Below are positions 7,691 to 14,008 of a stretch of DNA of 14,008 nucleotides, piece by piece. The stretch comes from an uncultured delta proteobacterium (GTDB lineage Bacteria; Desulfobacterota; Syntrophorhabdia; Syntrophorhabdales; Syntrophorhabdaceae). Position 1 is the first letter of the stretch, and every line of letters starts with the position of its first letter. The notes under the pieces are model-generated. The model ran no database searches and was not told the DNA's origin. It saw only the letters and a program-made list of their open reading frames with translations. The stretch is from NCBI GenBank assembly GCA_903872255.1, contig CAIQJW010000164.1, forward strand, positions 1-14,008, in the 5' to 3' direction. The translations under genes and the position numbers were made by a program.

Positions 7691-7705
7691 GCTTGCACGG
7701 CAAGC
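7691..7705. other. Small hairpin in the acsA/acsB spacer
   Basis: GCTTGC and GCAAGC form a perfect 6-bp stem around the 3-nt loop ACG. It begins 15 nt after the acsA stop. No T-run follows, so termination is not indicated. Confidence 0.45.
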
Positions 7706-7717
7706 GTGAGGGGTTGG

Positions 7718-7741
7718 TTCCACGAGCTGTTGCTCGTGGAA
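7718..7741. other. Strong 10-bp hairpin in the acsA/acsB spacer
   Basis: TTCCACGAGC and GCTCGTGGAA pair perfectly around a TGTT loop. The following sequence is GC-rich with no T-run, so this is not an intrinsic terminator. Possible roles are mRNA 3'-end protection of the acsA segment, partial attenuation before acsB, or the remnant of a small repeat element. Confidence 0.6.
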
Positions 7742-7767
7742 GGGGCGACGCAAGTCCCGGTAATGGT

Positions 7768-7818
7768 CAAGGCACGGGACCGCGTCCTGTACGATATGGC
7801 GATGAGGAGGGCGATGGA
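7768..7818 (+). pseudogene. 51-bp direct repeat, copy 2 (duplicated acsA tail, not in frame)
   Basis: This is a perfect copy of the acsA 3' end, lying in the spacer 41 bp before acsB. Read in its own frame it encodes the same C-terminal residues, then GAC TAA instead of GAG TGA. That frame is -1 relative to acsA and has no ATG or Shine-Dalgarno at a plausible distance. It is best regarded as a duplication remnant. A TAATG just after it opens a 14-codon frame (7822-7866) that overlaps the acsB start; it could couple translation but cannot be supported as a gene. Confidence 0.75.
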
Positions 7819-7858
7819 CTAATGGCTCGCACAACAGGACCCGGAAATGGAGTAAGGT

Positions 7859-10069
7859 ATGTCTAAAATAATCGCATCGGCGGCAATCCGCGGCGCCCGC
7901 AAGATATTCACGGACGCACAGCAAACATATAAGGCGGCCCTTGAAAAATACGGGCCGGACCAGGAGATCGGGTTTCCCAATACTGCTTATTATTTACCGA
8001 TCATATACTCGATGACGGGGATAGCCGTTTCCCGGATGAAAGATATGGAAAAGGTCCTCGATCTTTGCGGCCGGCTTATCCCGCCGCCCGTCAGGGAAAT
8101 AACACCGCTTCCCTATCTTGCCCCGGCGCTTGATTCCGGTATGGCAACGTTTTTTGCCGAAGAGATGATCGAGGCGGTGCGTTATCTTGAAGAGCCTGAC
8201 CGCTATGCGGCCGATTCCGAAGACCTTGGCGATTCGAAGCTATGGCTCGGAGCGGCCAATGATGTCATATTCAGGAAAAGGGGAGTCGAATTCGTGGACG
8301 GGACCGCTCCCGGGTTCGCGGCCATCGTCGGCGCCGCGCCCGACGCCGCCACGGCTGCAAAGATCGCTCTCGAATTGCAGGAAAAGAATCTCTACGTATT
8401 CATGTGCGGCGAGAACTCAGGCGTGCGTTTCTCGGACCAGCTGCGAGAAGCCGGAGTTCAGATAGGCTGGCCGACGCGTCTTGTCCCATTCGGCCCCGAT
8501 ATCTACCAGGCCGTGTTCGCTATCGGCTTTGCCTGTCGGGTCGCCATGGCGTTCGGCGGCGTACGTCCGGGTGATTTCAGGCGAAACCTGATATACAACA
8601 AAGACCGCACCTATGCGTTCGTCCTTGCGCTCGGTGATGTTACCGACGAATGGTATGCCAACGCGGCCGGCGCGATCAACTGGGGTTTTCCCACTATCGC
8701 AGACACTCCGATCCCCGAGGTGCTTCCTACGGGCATCTGTACGTACGAACACGTCGTGTCGAACATACCGCACGATCAAATAGTGCAGAAGGCAGTGGAG
8801 ATACGCGGTCTCAAGGTCCAGGTCGCCAAGGTGCCGATCCCCGTATCGTACGGCCCCGCGTTCGAAGGGGAGCGCGTCCGGGGAGAGGACATTTATCTTG
8901 AGATGGGCGGCGGCAGGACCGTTGCTGTCGAACTGACGATATCGAAAAATATGGAAGAGGTGGAAGACGGGCGGATCGATGTCATCGGCCCCGATGTTTC
9001 CGATATTGCCGCGGGTTCGCGTTTGCATTTCGCTATGGTGGCACATGTGGCGGGCAGGAATTTCCAGGAGGATTTCGAGCCGATCCTTGAACGTCAGAAC
9101 CATCATCTGATAAACCAGGCGCAGGGGGTCATGCATATAGGCCAGAGGGATATCGCCTGGATAAGGGTATCGCGGCAGGCCGTTGATAAAGGGTTCACCC
9201 TGAAAGATATCGGAAGGATCATACACGCAAAATATCATCAGGATTTCGGTGCGATCTTCGATAAGGTTGAGGTGAAGATATACACGGATGAAGCAAAAGT
9301 ACGCGAGGTGCTCGATACCGCACGGGCGTCGTATGCCCGCCGGGATGCCCGTATCGAAGGCATGACCGACGAGAGCGTCGAGACATTTTACTCCTGCATT
9401 CTGTGCCAGTCTTTTGCCCCCAATCATGTCTGCGTGATAAGCCCCGAACGGACGGGTTTGTGTGGAGCGTATAACTGGCTCGATTGCCGTGCGGCATACG
9501 AGATCAGCCCCGAAGGGCCCAACCAGCCCATACAGAAAGGGATCGTGATCGATGAGCGCTACGGCCAGTTCCGCGGATGCAACGAATACATCCGGAAGGC
9601 TTCGCGGCAAAAGGTCGAGAATGTGAGCCTCTACAGCCTGATGGTCGATCCCATGACGACATGCGGATGCTGCGAATGCATAGCCGCTATCCTTCCGATG
9701 TGCAACGCCATAATGACCGTTGACAGGGATTTTACCAACATGACGCCGTGCGGCATGAAATTTACGAGCCTTGCCGGTTCCGTCGGCGGCGGGGCGCAGG
9801 TGCCGGGATTCTTAGGTCACAGCAAATATAATATTACACAGAAGAAATTCTTAAGCGGCGATGGAGGCCTCCTGCGCATCGCATGGATGCCGAAGCGGCT
9901 CAAGGACGAGATCTATGAGCGCCTCAAAAAAAGAGGGGAGGAACTGGGATATCCGGACCTTCCCGACATGATCGCAGATGAAACAGTCGCAAAGACCGAA
10001 GACGAGGTACTCGAATACATAACGCAAAAAGGCCATCCGTGTTTGACGATGGAAGACCTTTTATCGTAA
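7859..10069 (+). CDS. acsB: Acetyl-CoA synthase, CODH/ACS alpha subunit
   Basis: This 736-residue enzyme condenses CO, a methyl group from the corrinoid protein and CoA into acetyl-CoA at the Ni-Ni-[4Fe-4S] A-cluster. The four cysteines of the cubane are Cys513, Cys516, Cys525 and Cys535, and the distal-nickel Cys-Gly-Cys is 602-604. Spacings of 3, 9, 10 and 67 residues match those of the Moorella thermoacetica enzyme (506, 509, 518, 528, 595, 597). Full length, including the roughly 300-residue N-terminal domain that contacts CODH and forms the CO tunnel, marks it as the bacterial form and not the shorter archaeal CdhC. GGAG (7849-7852) and TAAGG (7853-7857) precede the ATG. The stop codon falls inside a TCGTAA unit of the repeat element that follows. 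Confidence 0.97.
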   Translation: MSKIIASAAIRGARKIFTDAQQTYKAALEKYGPDQEIGFPNTAYYLPIIYSMTGIAVSRMKDMEKVLDLCGRLIPPPVREITPLPYLAPALDSGMATFFAEEMIEAVRYLEEPDRYAADSEDLGDSKLWLGAANDVIFRKRGVEFVDGTAPGFAAIVGAAPDAATAAKIALELQEKNLYVFMCGENSGVRFSDQLREAGVQIGWPTRLVPFGPDIYQAVFAIGFACRVAMAFGGVRPGDFRRNLIYNKDRTYAFVLALGDVTDEWYANAAGAINWGFPTIADTPIPEVLPTGICTYEHVVSNIPHDQIVQKAVEIRGLKVQVAKVPIPVSYGPAFEGERVRGEDIYLEMGGGRTVAVELTISKNMEEVEDGRIDVIGPDVSDIAAGSRLHFAMVAHVAGRNFQEDFEPILERQNHHLINQAQGVMHIGQRDIAWIRVSRQAVDKGFTLKDIGRIIHAKYHQDFGAIFDKVEVKIYTDEAKVREVLDTARASYARRDARIEGMTDESVETFYSCILCQSFAPNHVCVISPERTGLCGAYNWLDCRAAYEISPEGPNQPIQKGIVIDERYGQFRGCNEYIRKASRQKVENVSLYSLMVDPMTTCGCCECIAAILPMCNAIMTVDRDFTNMTPCGMKFTSLAGSVGGGAQVPGFLGHSKYNITQKKFLSGDGGLLRIAWMPKRLKDEIYERLKKRGEELGYPDLPDMIADETVAKTEDEVLEYITQKGHPCLTMEDLLS

Positions 10070-10143
10070 GGCGTGAATCGTAAAGCGTAAAGAGTTGAAA
10101 ACCATTAAGAAAGTCATCAGTTTACGATTTACGTTTTACGATT
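10064..10143. repeat. CGTAAA/TTTACG inverted heptamer element, copy 1
   Basis: AATCGTAAAGCGTAAA (10076-10091) and TTTACGTTTTACGATT (10128-10143) are inverted copies, 16 bp with a single G/T mismatch that would still pair in RNA. Another TCGTAA unit at 10064-10069 forms the last codon and stop of acsB, and a further TTTACGA lies at 10121-10127. The element fills most of the acsB/acsC spacer. No T-run follows, so it is not a classical terminator. Confidence 0.75.
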
Positions 10144-10164
10144 TCTAAGTAAAAAGGAGAAAAA

Positions 10165-11508
10165 ATGGCTTTAACGGGGATCCAGATCTTGAAGCTTCTT
10201 CCTAAGACCAATTGCGGCGAGTGTAAGTTTCCGACATGCCTTGCCTTCGCCATGGCGCTTGCGGCGGGGAAAACCGAACTTGATCTTTGTCCGCGTGTCT
10301 CCGAGTCCGGGCGAAGCGAATTGTCAGATGCGAGCGCGCCTCCCATCCGGCAGTTGTCGTTCGGCGTTGACGATTATGCCGTTAAGATAGGCGGGGAGAC
10401 GGTCCTTTATCGCCATGAAAAGACATTCTTCAACAAGCCCGGCATCGGGGTCCTGATAACCGATACAATGGATGACAGTGAGGTCGAAAGACGCCTTGCA
10501 GCTCTTGAATATTTCCAGTATGAACGGGTTGGCGTAACGATGAAGCCCGAGATCGCAGCCATCAGATTTACCGGCAGCAAGGAACGTTTTTTGGCCATTG
10601 CGAAACATGCCTCCTTACGGCCCTGTTCGGTTATTATCATGTGCGACGATGCCGCGATAATGAAGGAGGCCCTCGATATCCTGAAGAGCAGGAAACCCCT
10701 TATTTACGCTGCTCGGCCGGATAATTACGAGGCATTAGGTGCGCTCGCGAAGGAATATTCCCTGCCTCTGGCTGTCGCGGGAAACGGATTCGACGAGGTT
10801 GCGGCGCTGACGGAAAAATTGACCGCCATGGGACTTAAAGACCTGGTGATCGATACATCGAAGCGGCAGGTCAAGGATGCCTTTATCGACCAGGTGGCCA
10901 TAAGAAGGGCGGCCCTTGTATCCAAATTCAAGCCTCTCGGATTTCCGACGATCACTTTTCCCTGCGACATGACGTCCGACCCGATGAAAGAGACGGTCAT
11001 CGCATCACTATTCGTTGCGAAGTATGCAGGATTGATCATCCTAGGCGATATCGCGGGAGAGACGATATTTCCGCTGCTTCTACAGCGCCTTAATATTTAC
11101 ACTGATCCCCAGCGCCCGATGACGACGAAGGAAGGGATATACCCGATAAACAACCCGGATGAAAATTCCCCCGTGTTTCTTACGTGCAATTTCTCGCTCA
11201 CATATTTTATCGTGAGCGGCGAGATCGAGAATTCCCGCGTGCCGAGCTGGCTTTGCATCATGGACACGGAGGGACTCTCCGTCATGACGGCATGGGCGGC
11301 GGGAAAATTCGTCGGCGATCTCGCGGGATCTTTTATAAAAAAGTCGGGCATCGAGAATAGTATCAAACACCGGAATCTTATCATCCCGGGATACGCGGCT
11401 GCGATCCTCGGTGACCTCGAGGAGGAGCTTAAGGGCTGGAAGATCCTCATAGGCCCGCGCGAAGCCGCCCACATACCGGGATATCTGAAACAAATACGTA
11501 AATCGTAA
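10165..11508 (+). CDS. acsC: Corrinoid iron-sulfur protein, large (gamma) subunit
   Basis: This 447-residue protein pairs with AcsD; it holds a [4Fe-4S] cluster and the C-terminal cobalamin domain. The N-terminal cluster motif is complete: Cys17, Cys20, Cys25 and Cys42 in the NCGECKFPTC...LCP pattern. The centre is a TIM barrel, and the C-terminal part (about 320-440) has the flavodoxin-like, B12-binding character of AcsC, with VSGEIENSRVPSWL and TEGLSVMTAWAAGKF typical of the family. Cobalamin binds base-off, so no DXHXXG motif is expected, and none is seen. AAGGAG (10154-10159) lies 5 bases from the ATG. The final codons CGT AAA TCG and the TAA stop are themselves heptamer-repeat sequence, so the last three residues (RKS) may be repeat-derived. 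It serves as partner for AcsE, AcsB and RACo. Confidence 0.95.
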   Translation: MALTGIQILKLLPKTNCGECKFPTCLAFAMALAAGKTELDLCPRVSESGRSELSDASAPPIRQLSFGVDDYAVKIGGETVLYRHEKTFFNKPGIGVLITDTMDDSEVERRLAALEYFQYERVGVTMKPEIAAIRFTGSKERFLAIAKHASLRPCSVIIMCDDAAIMKEALDILKSRKPLIYAARPDNYEALGALAKEYSLPLAVAGNGFDEVAALTEKLTAMGLKDLVIDTSKRQVKDAFIDQVAIRRAALVSKFKPLGFPTITFPCDMTSDPMKETVIASLFVAKYAGLIILGDIAGETIFPLLLQRLNIYTDPQRPMTTKEGIYPINNPDENSPVFLTCNFSLTYFIVSGEIENSRVPSWLCIMDTEGLSVMTAWAAGKFVGDLAGSFIKKSGIENSIKHRNLIIPGYAAAILGDLEEELKGWKILIGPREAAHIPGYLKQIRKS

Positions 11509-11566
11509 ATCGTAAATCGTAAGGTGAAGATAATTCTTTAACTCCTTACGATTTACGACTCACGAT
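11497..11566. repeat. CGTAAAT/ATTTACG inverted heptamer element, copy 2
   Basis: Three perfect CGTAAAT heptamers (11497-11517) and a CGTAAGG variant (11518-11524) are followed, after a short loop, by the reverse series. TCGTAAATCGTAAG (11510-11523) and CTTACGATTTACGA (11545-11558) are perfect 14-bp inverted copies, then a degenerate CTCACGAT. The first units supply the last codons and stop of acsC. The element is clearly related to the copy after acsB. Confidence 0.8.
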
Positions 11567-11581
11567 CCCTGAGGAGGATCC

Positions 11582-12460
11582 ATGTTCCTTATCGGAGAGA
11601 ATCTCAACGTTATGTCCAAAAAGCTCGGACAGGCTTTTCTTGAACGGGATGCCGGGCCGATTGAGGACATGGCCAGGGCTGAGACGGAAGCCGGAATGGA
11701 CATGATCGATCTTAATATCGGCCCGGCCCGTAAAGCGGGCCCGGATTTCATGGAGTGGCTGGTCAATGTCGTTCAGGATGTGACCCGGCTTCCTTTGTCG
11801 CTTGATACCTCGAACGCAGAGGCCATTGAAGCAGGTCTCAAGGCGGCACGGCAGCGGCCGCTCATCAATTCCATCTCCGCACGGCCCGAGAGGATCGAGG
11901 CGCTTATGCCCATGGCAAAAAAATACAATGCTCCCTTTATCGGGCTGACATTGAGCGCGGAAGGGATTCCGCGAGACGCCAACGAGCGGGGGCTGTGCGC
12001 TGCTGAGATCCTCGCTGCCGCAGAAGGTTACGGTATACCGGAAGAAGACATATGGATCGACCCGATCATACTTCCCGCAAATACGCAGCAGCTTCAGATA
12101 CAGGGCTGTACGGAATTTGTCATGATGCTTCCCGATCTTGCACCCGCGGCAAGATCGACCTGCGGCCTGTCTAATGTCTCGAATGGCATACCTTCGCACT
12201 TAAGGGGCATCATGAACAGGACATACCTGATAATGCTGAAACGGTACGGGATCTACTCGGCCATTGTTGACGCGTTCGACGAGAAATTGATCGCTATCGC
12301 CCGGGACAGGGAGCCCGAACTTGAGGCCCTCATTCATAGAGTGATGGACGGCGAAGATATCGATATTTCCAAACTTTCAAGGGAAAACACCGATTATGTC
12401 AAGACGGCCCGCGTGCTTATGGGACAGACGCTTTACTCGGATTCGTGGCTGGAGGTTTAG
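11582..12460 (+). CDS. acsE: Methyl-THF:corrinoid iron-sulfur protein methyltransferase
   Basis: This 292-residue methyltransferase moves the methyl group of 5-methyltetrahydrofolate to Co(I) of AcsCD. It is a pterin-binding TIM barrel of the DHPS/MetH type. Visible family residues include Asn8 (GENLNV), Asp43 and Asn45 (MIDLNIGPA), Asp75 (LSLDTSN), Asn96 (INSIS), Asp160 (IDPI) and Asn198 (GLSNVSNG), which in characterised enzymes line the folate pocket and activate N5. A strong AGGAGG (11572-11577) precedes the ATG. It is about 30 residues longer than the 262-residue Moorella enzyme, the surplus being a charged C-terminal tail after about residue 260. Use of THF, and not tetrahydromethanopterin, fits the folD in the same operon. 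It is the last recognisable pathway gene. Confidence 0.95.
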   Translation: MFLIGENLNVMSKKLGQAFLERDAGPIEDMARAETEAGMDMIDLNIGPARKAGPDFMEWLVNVVQDVTRLPLSLDTSNAEAIEAGLKAARQRPLINSISARPERIEALMPMAKKYNAPFIGLTLSAEGIPRDANERGLCAAEILAAAEGYGIPEEDIWIDPIILPANTQQLQIQGCTEFVMMLPDLAPAARSTCGLSNVSNGIPSHLRGIMNRTYLIMLKRYGIYSAIVDAFDEKLIAIARDREPELEALIHRVMDGEDIDISKLSRENTDYVKTARVLMGQTLYSDSWLEV

Positions 12461-12587
12461 GGAACGTTCCATGTTCCACGAAGAAAGATCAAAGCTTATT
12501 TATCAGGAGATATGCCGGGCCCAATTATCAGGTTGAGATGAAACCGGTGTTTATAGTACAGTTTCTTCGTAGCTGTTGTTCCCTAAA
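12456..12587. repeat. Nested inverted-repeat element after acsE
   Basis: TTTAGGGAAC (12456-12465) matches GTTCCCTAAA (12578-12587) inverted. Inside it ACGAAGAAA (12478-12486) matches TTTCTTCGT (12562-12570) inverted. Both matches are perfect and correctly nested, so the arms form an interrupted terminal inverted repeat around a centre of about 75 bp that contains two TTATCAGG copies. No clear target duplication flanks it. It may be a miniature mobile element or a long hairpin ending the acetyl-CoA transcript. The left end overlaps the last codons of acsE. Confidence 0.55.
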
Positions 12588-12591
12588 GATC

Positions 12592-12597
12592 AGGAGG
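12592..12597 (+). promoter_or_regulatory. Ribosome binding site fixing the DUF3300 gene start
   Basis: AGGAGG lies 6 bases before the ATG at 12604. The open frame extends upstream to an ATG at 12445 inside acsE, but that start lacks a ribosome site and would place the signal peptide 53 residues in. The Shine-Dalgarno and signal peptide together select 12604. Confidence 0.85.
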
Positions 12598-12603
12598 AGC
12601 ATA

Positions 12604-13821
12604 ATGAATAAGCTGTTTGCACACACGTTGGTATGGTTCCTTGTATTATCCCTGGTTATCCCTGCCGGTTTATCGGCGCAATCAAAGCCGGTTTATAAAC
12701 AGGAAGAGCTTAACCAGATCCTTGCGCCGATCGCGCTGTATTCCGATGATCTTATAGCGCAGATCCTTATGGCATCGACGTATCCGCTGGAAGTCGTAGA
12801 AGCGGCGCGGTGGGCAAAGGCAAACCCGAATCTGAAAGGGTCGCAGTTGACGGCAGCCCTCGAAAAGCAAAACTGGGATCCGAGCGTCAAGTCTCTTGTG
12901 AACTTTCCCCAGGTGCTTACCATGATGAACGACAAGCTTGATTGGACGCAGAAAATGGGGGATGCTTTTCTCGCCCAGCAAAAGGATGTGATGAATACCA
13001 TCCAAGGCCTAAGGTTAAAGGCACAGGCACAGGGAAACCTCAAGACGACCAAGGAACAGAAGGTTGTCGTTCAGGAACAGGTGATCGTCATACAACCCGC
13101 AGATCCACAGGTTGTATACGTGCCCACGTATAATCCCACCGTTGTTTACGGGGCGTGGCCGTATCCCGCATACCCGCCGTACTCTTATTACCCGCCCGGA
13201 TACACGGCAGGTGCAGCCATGTTCACTTTTGCCGCGGGGGTAGCCGTCGGGGCGGCCTGGGGATATGCCTGGGGCAACTGCAACTGGAATCATGGAGATG
13301 TTAACGTCAATGTCAATAAGAACGCGAACATCAACAACCAGATCAACCGTAATACATACGCAAACAAGATATCAACAAACCCTAACGGGACCGGTCAATG
13401 GCAGCATAATCCGGACCACAGGAAGGGCGTAGCCTATCAGAACCAGGCGACGGCGGCAAAATATGGCCAGCAGACGAGGCCTGGATCAGACACGCGAAAA
13501 GACTACCGGGGTTACTCACCGGATTCCCACGGGCAGCAGCCTGGCAACCGTCCCGGTTCCCAGGGACAGGGAAGAGATTACGCGACGGGCCAGCAAAGGC
13601 CGACCGGAACCGGTCAAGAGCGGCAGCAGGCTCCGCAATCCAAGGCCCAGAGGCCACAGTCCGGCAATGCGTTTGAAGGCATGGACAGAGGCCAGGCGGA
13701 GACAAGGATGTCGAGTGACCGCGGCCGGGAGAGTCAGCAAAGTATGTCAGGCAGCCGTTCCGGAGGCGCCGAGAGATCGGGCGGTTTCAGTCATTCGGGT
13801 GGCGGCGGTCGTCGCAGATAA
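12604..13821 (+). CDS. Exported DUF3300-family protein
   Basis: The mature frame is 405 residues. Residues 1-25 are a Sec signal peptide: MNK, a hydrophobic core (LVWFLVLSLVIPAGL) and a likely cut after SA. Residues 30 to about 190 match DUF3300, including ELNQILAPIALYSDDLIAQILMA and TYPLEVVEAARWAK near the start and QVVYVPTYNPTVVYG near the end. A Tyr/Pro-rich stretch (WPYPAYPPYSYYPPGY) and a Gly/Ala-rich segment that could be a membrane-associated helix follow. An Asn-rich run (VNVNVNKNANINNQINRN) and a low-complexity Gln/Gly/Arg/Ser tail lead to a GGGGRRR end. The family's function is unknown; the composition suggests a periplasmic or envelope protein with a disordered tail. It has no evident link to the acetyl-CoA pathway. 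The gene that follows looks like its common DUF2950 partner. Confidence 0.88.
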   Translation: MNKLFAHTLVWFLVLSLVIPAGLSAQSKPVYKQEELNQILAPIALYSDDLIAQILMASTYPLEVVEAARWAKANPNLKGSQLTAALEKQNWDPSVKSLVNFPQVLTMMNDKLDWTQKMGDAFLAQQKDVMNTIQGLRLKAQAQGNLKTTKEQKVVVQEQVIVIQPADPQVVYVPTYNPTVVYGAWPYPAYPPYSYYPPGYTAGAAMFTFAAGVAVGAAWGYAWGNCNWNHGDVNVNVNKNANINNQINRNTYANKISTNPNGTGQWQHNPDHRKGVAYQNQATAAKYGQQTRPGSDTRKDYRGYSPDSHGQQPGNRPGSQGQGRDYATGQQRPTGTGQERQQAPQSKAQRPQSGNAFEGMDRGQAETRMSSDRGRESQQSMSGSRSGGAERSGGFSHSGGGGRRR

Positions 13822-13854
13822 TCCACGCATAAACTAGACGAGGAGGAAAACGGT

Positions 13855-14008
13855 ATGGACTGCGTTATGAATAGAACAAGGATGTTCAGATTCTGCACAA
13901 TTTTCTGCATCGCCATATTGCTGGCCGTGTTCATGATGGGAACTGAGGGGTTGGCCGCTTCAAAAACCCCCGCTTCAAAAACCGTGAAGCAAAAGACATT
14001 CAATTCGG
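13855..14008 (+). CDS. Exported protein, probably DUF2950 family (cut by window edge)
   Basis: Only 51 codons are inside the window. The ATG at 13855 has AGGAGG at 13841-13846; a second in-frame ATG (13867) lies too far from it. An N-terminal signal peptide is clear: a basic NRTR start, a hydrophobic core (FCTIFCIAILLAVFMMG), and a likely cut after LAA near residue 36. The mature start has a duplicated segment, two copies of the 13-mer CGCTTCAAAAACC (13956-13968 and 13971-13983), encoding SKT-PASKT. The visible end, QKTFNS, resembles the 'xxTFxSPEEA' beginning of DUF2950 proteins, which commonly follow DUF3300 genes. The family call is therefore part sequence, part context. Confidence 0.6.
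   Translation, partial: MDCVMNRTRMFRFCTIFCIAILLAVFMMGTEGLAASKTPASKTVKQKTFNS

Noticed and set aside
7822..7866. 14-codon leader peptide overlapping the acsB start.
   Set aside because: Too short to support; GAGGAGG upstream is part of the duplicated acsA tail, so its presence is explained by the repeat.
8417..9610. 397-codon minus-strand open frame opposite acsB.
   Set aside because: It lies wholly within the conserved acetyl-CoA synthase gene and shows no family features.
11497..11566. Possible CRISPR array or tandem operator in the CGTAAAT repeats.
   Set aside because: Units are only 7 bp with no spacers, and the reverse-oriented half makes it an inverted element.
12445..12603. Upstream extension of the DUF3300 frame by 53 residues.
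   Set aside because: It would overlap acsE, lacks a ribosome site and would bury the signal peptide; AGGAGG at 12592 selects 12604.

Overview
The window carries a bacterial Wood-Ljungdahl (reductive acetyl-CoA) gene cluster, nearly complete for the carbonyl branch. It points to a strict anaerobe using tetrahydrofolate-dependent one-carbon metabolism: an acetogen, an autotrophic sulfate reducer or a syntroph. Base composition is moderate (about half GC by eye). The bacterial forms of CODH, ACS and corrinoid protein, the REP-like hairpin, the heptamer repeats and the downstream DUF3300/DUF2950-type pair together suggest a Desulfobacterota- or Nitrospirota-like lineage. That placement is inference, because no rRNA or other phylogenetic marker is present.

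Layout. Positions 1-591 (minus) hold most of an IclR-family regulator, cut by the left window edge. It is transcribed away from the cluster across a 214-bp spacer with a good sigma70-type promoter for the regulator and several inverted repeats. The cluster then runs entirely on the plus strand: acsV/RACo (806-2740), cooC (2883-3638), folD (3635-4519), an unrecognised 71-residue protein (4527-4742), acsD (4773-5717), acsA/cooS (5730-7676), acsB (7859-10069), acsC (10165-11508) and acsE (11582-12460). From 12604 the content changes to a secreted DUF3300-type protein and the start of an exported, probably DUF2950, protein cut by the right edge.

How the genes work together. FolD interconverts methylene- and formyl-tetrahydrofolate. 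AcsE moves the methyl group of methyl-tetrahydrofolate to the cobalamin of the corrinoid iron-sulfur protein (AcsC plus AcsD). AcsA reduces CO2 to CO. AcsB joins CO, the methyl group and CoA into acetyl-CoA. RACo rescues corrinoid protein whose cobalt has become oxidised, and CooC serves nickel insertion into the metalloenzymes. Formate dehydrogenase, formyl-THF synthetase and methylene-THF reductase are not in the window.

The spacers hold the less ordinary material. A perfect 51-bp duplication of the acsA 3' end, with two hairpins between the copies, separates acsA from acsB. Related CGTAAAT-type heptamer elements start at the stop codons of both acsB and acsC. A short tandem duplication plus a REP-like hairpin follows acsV. 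A nested inverted repeat fills the spacer after acsE. The most interesting unexplained gene is the cysteine-free 71-residue ORF inside the operon. I see no defence system, CRISPR array, tRNA, rRNA or intact insertion sequence.
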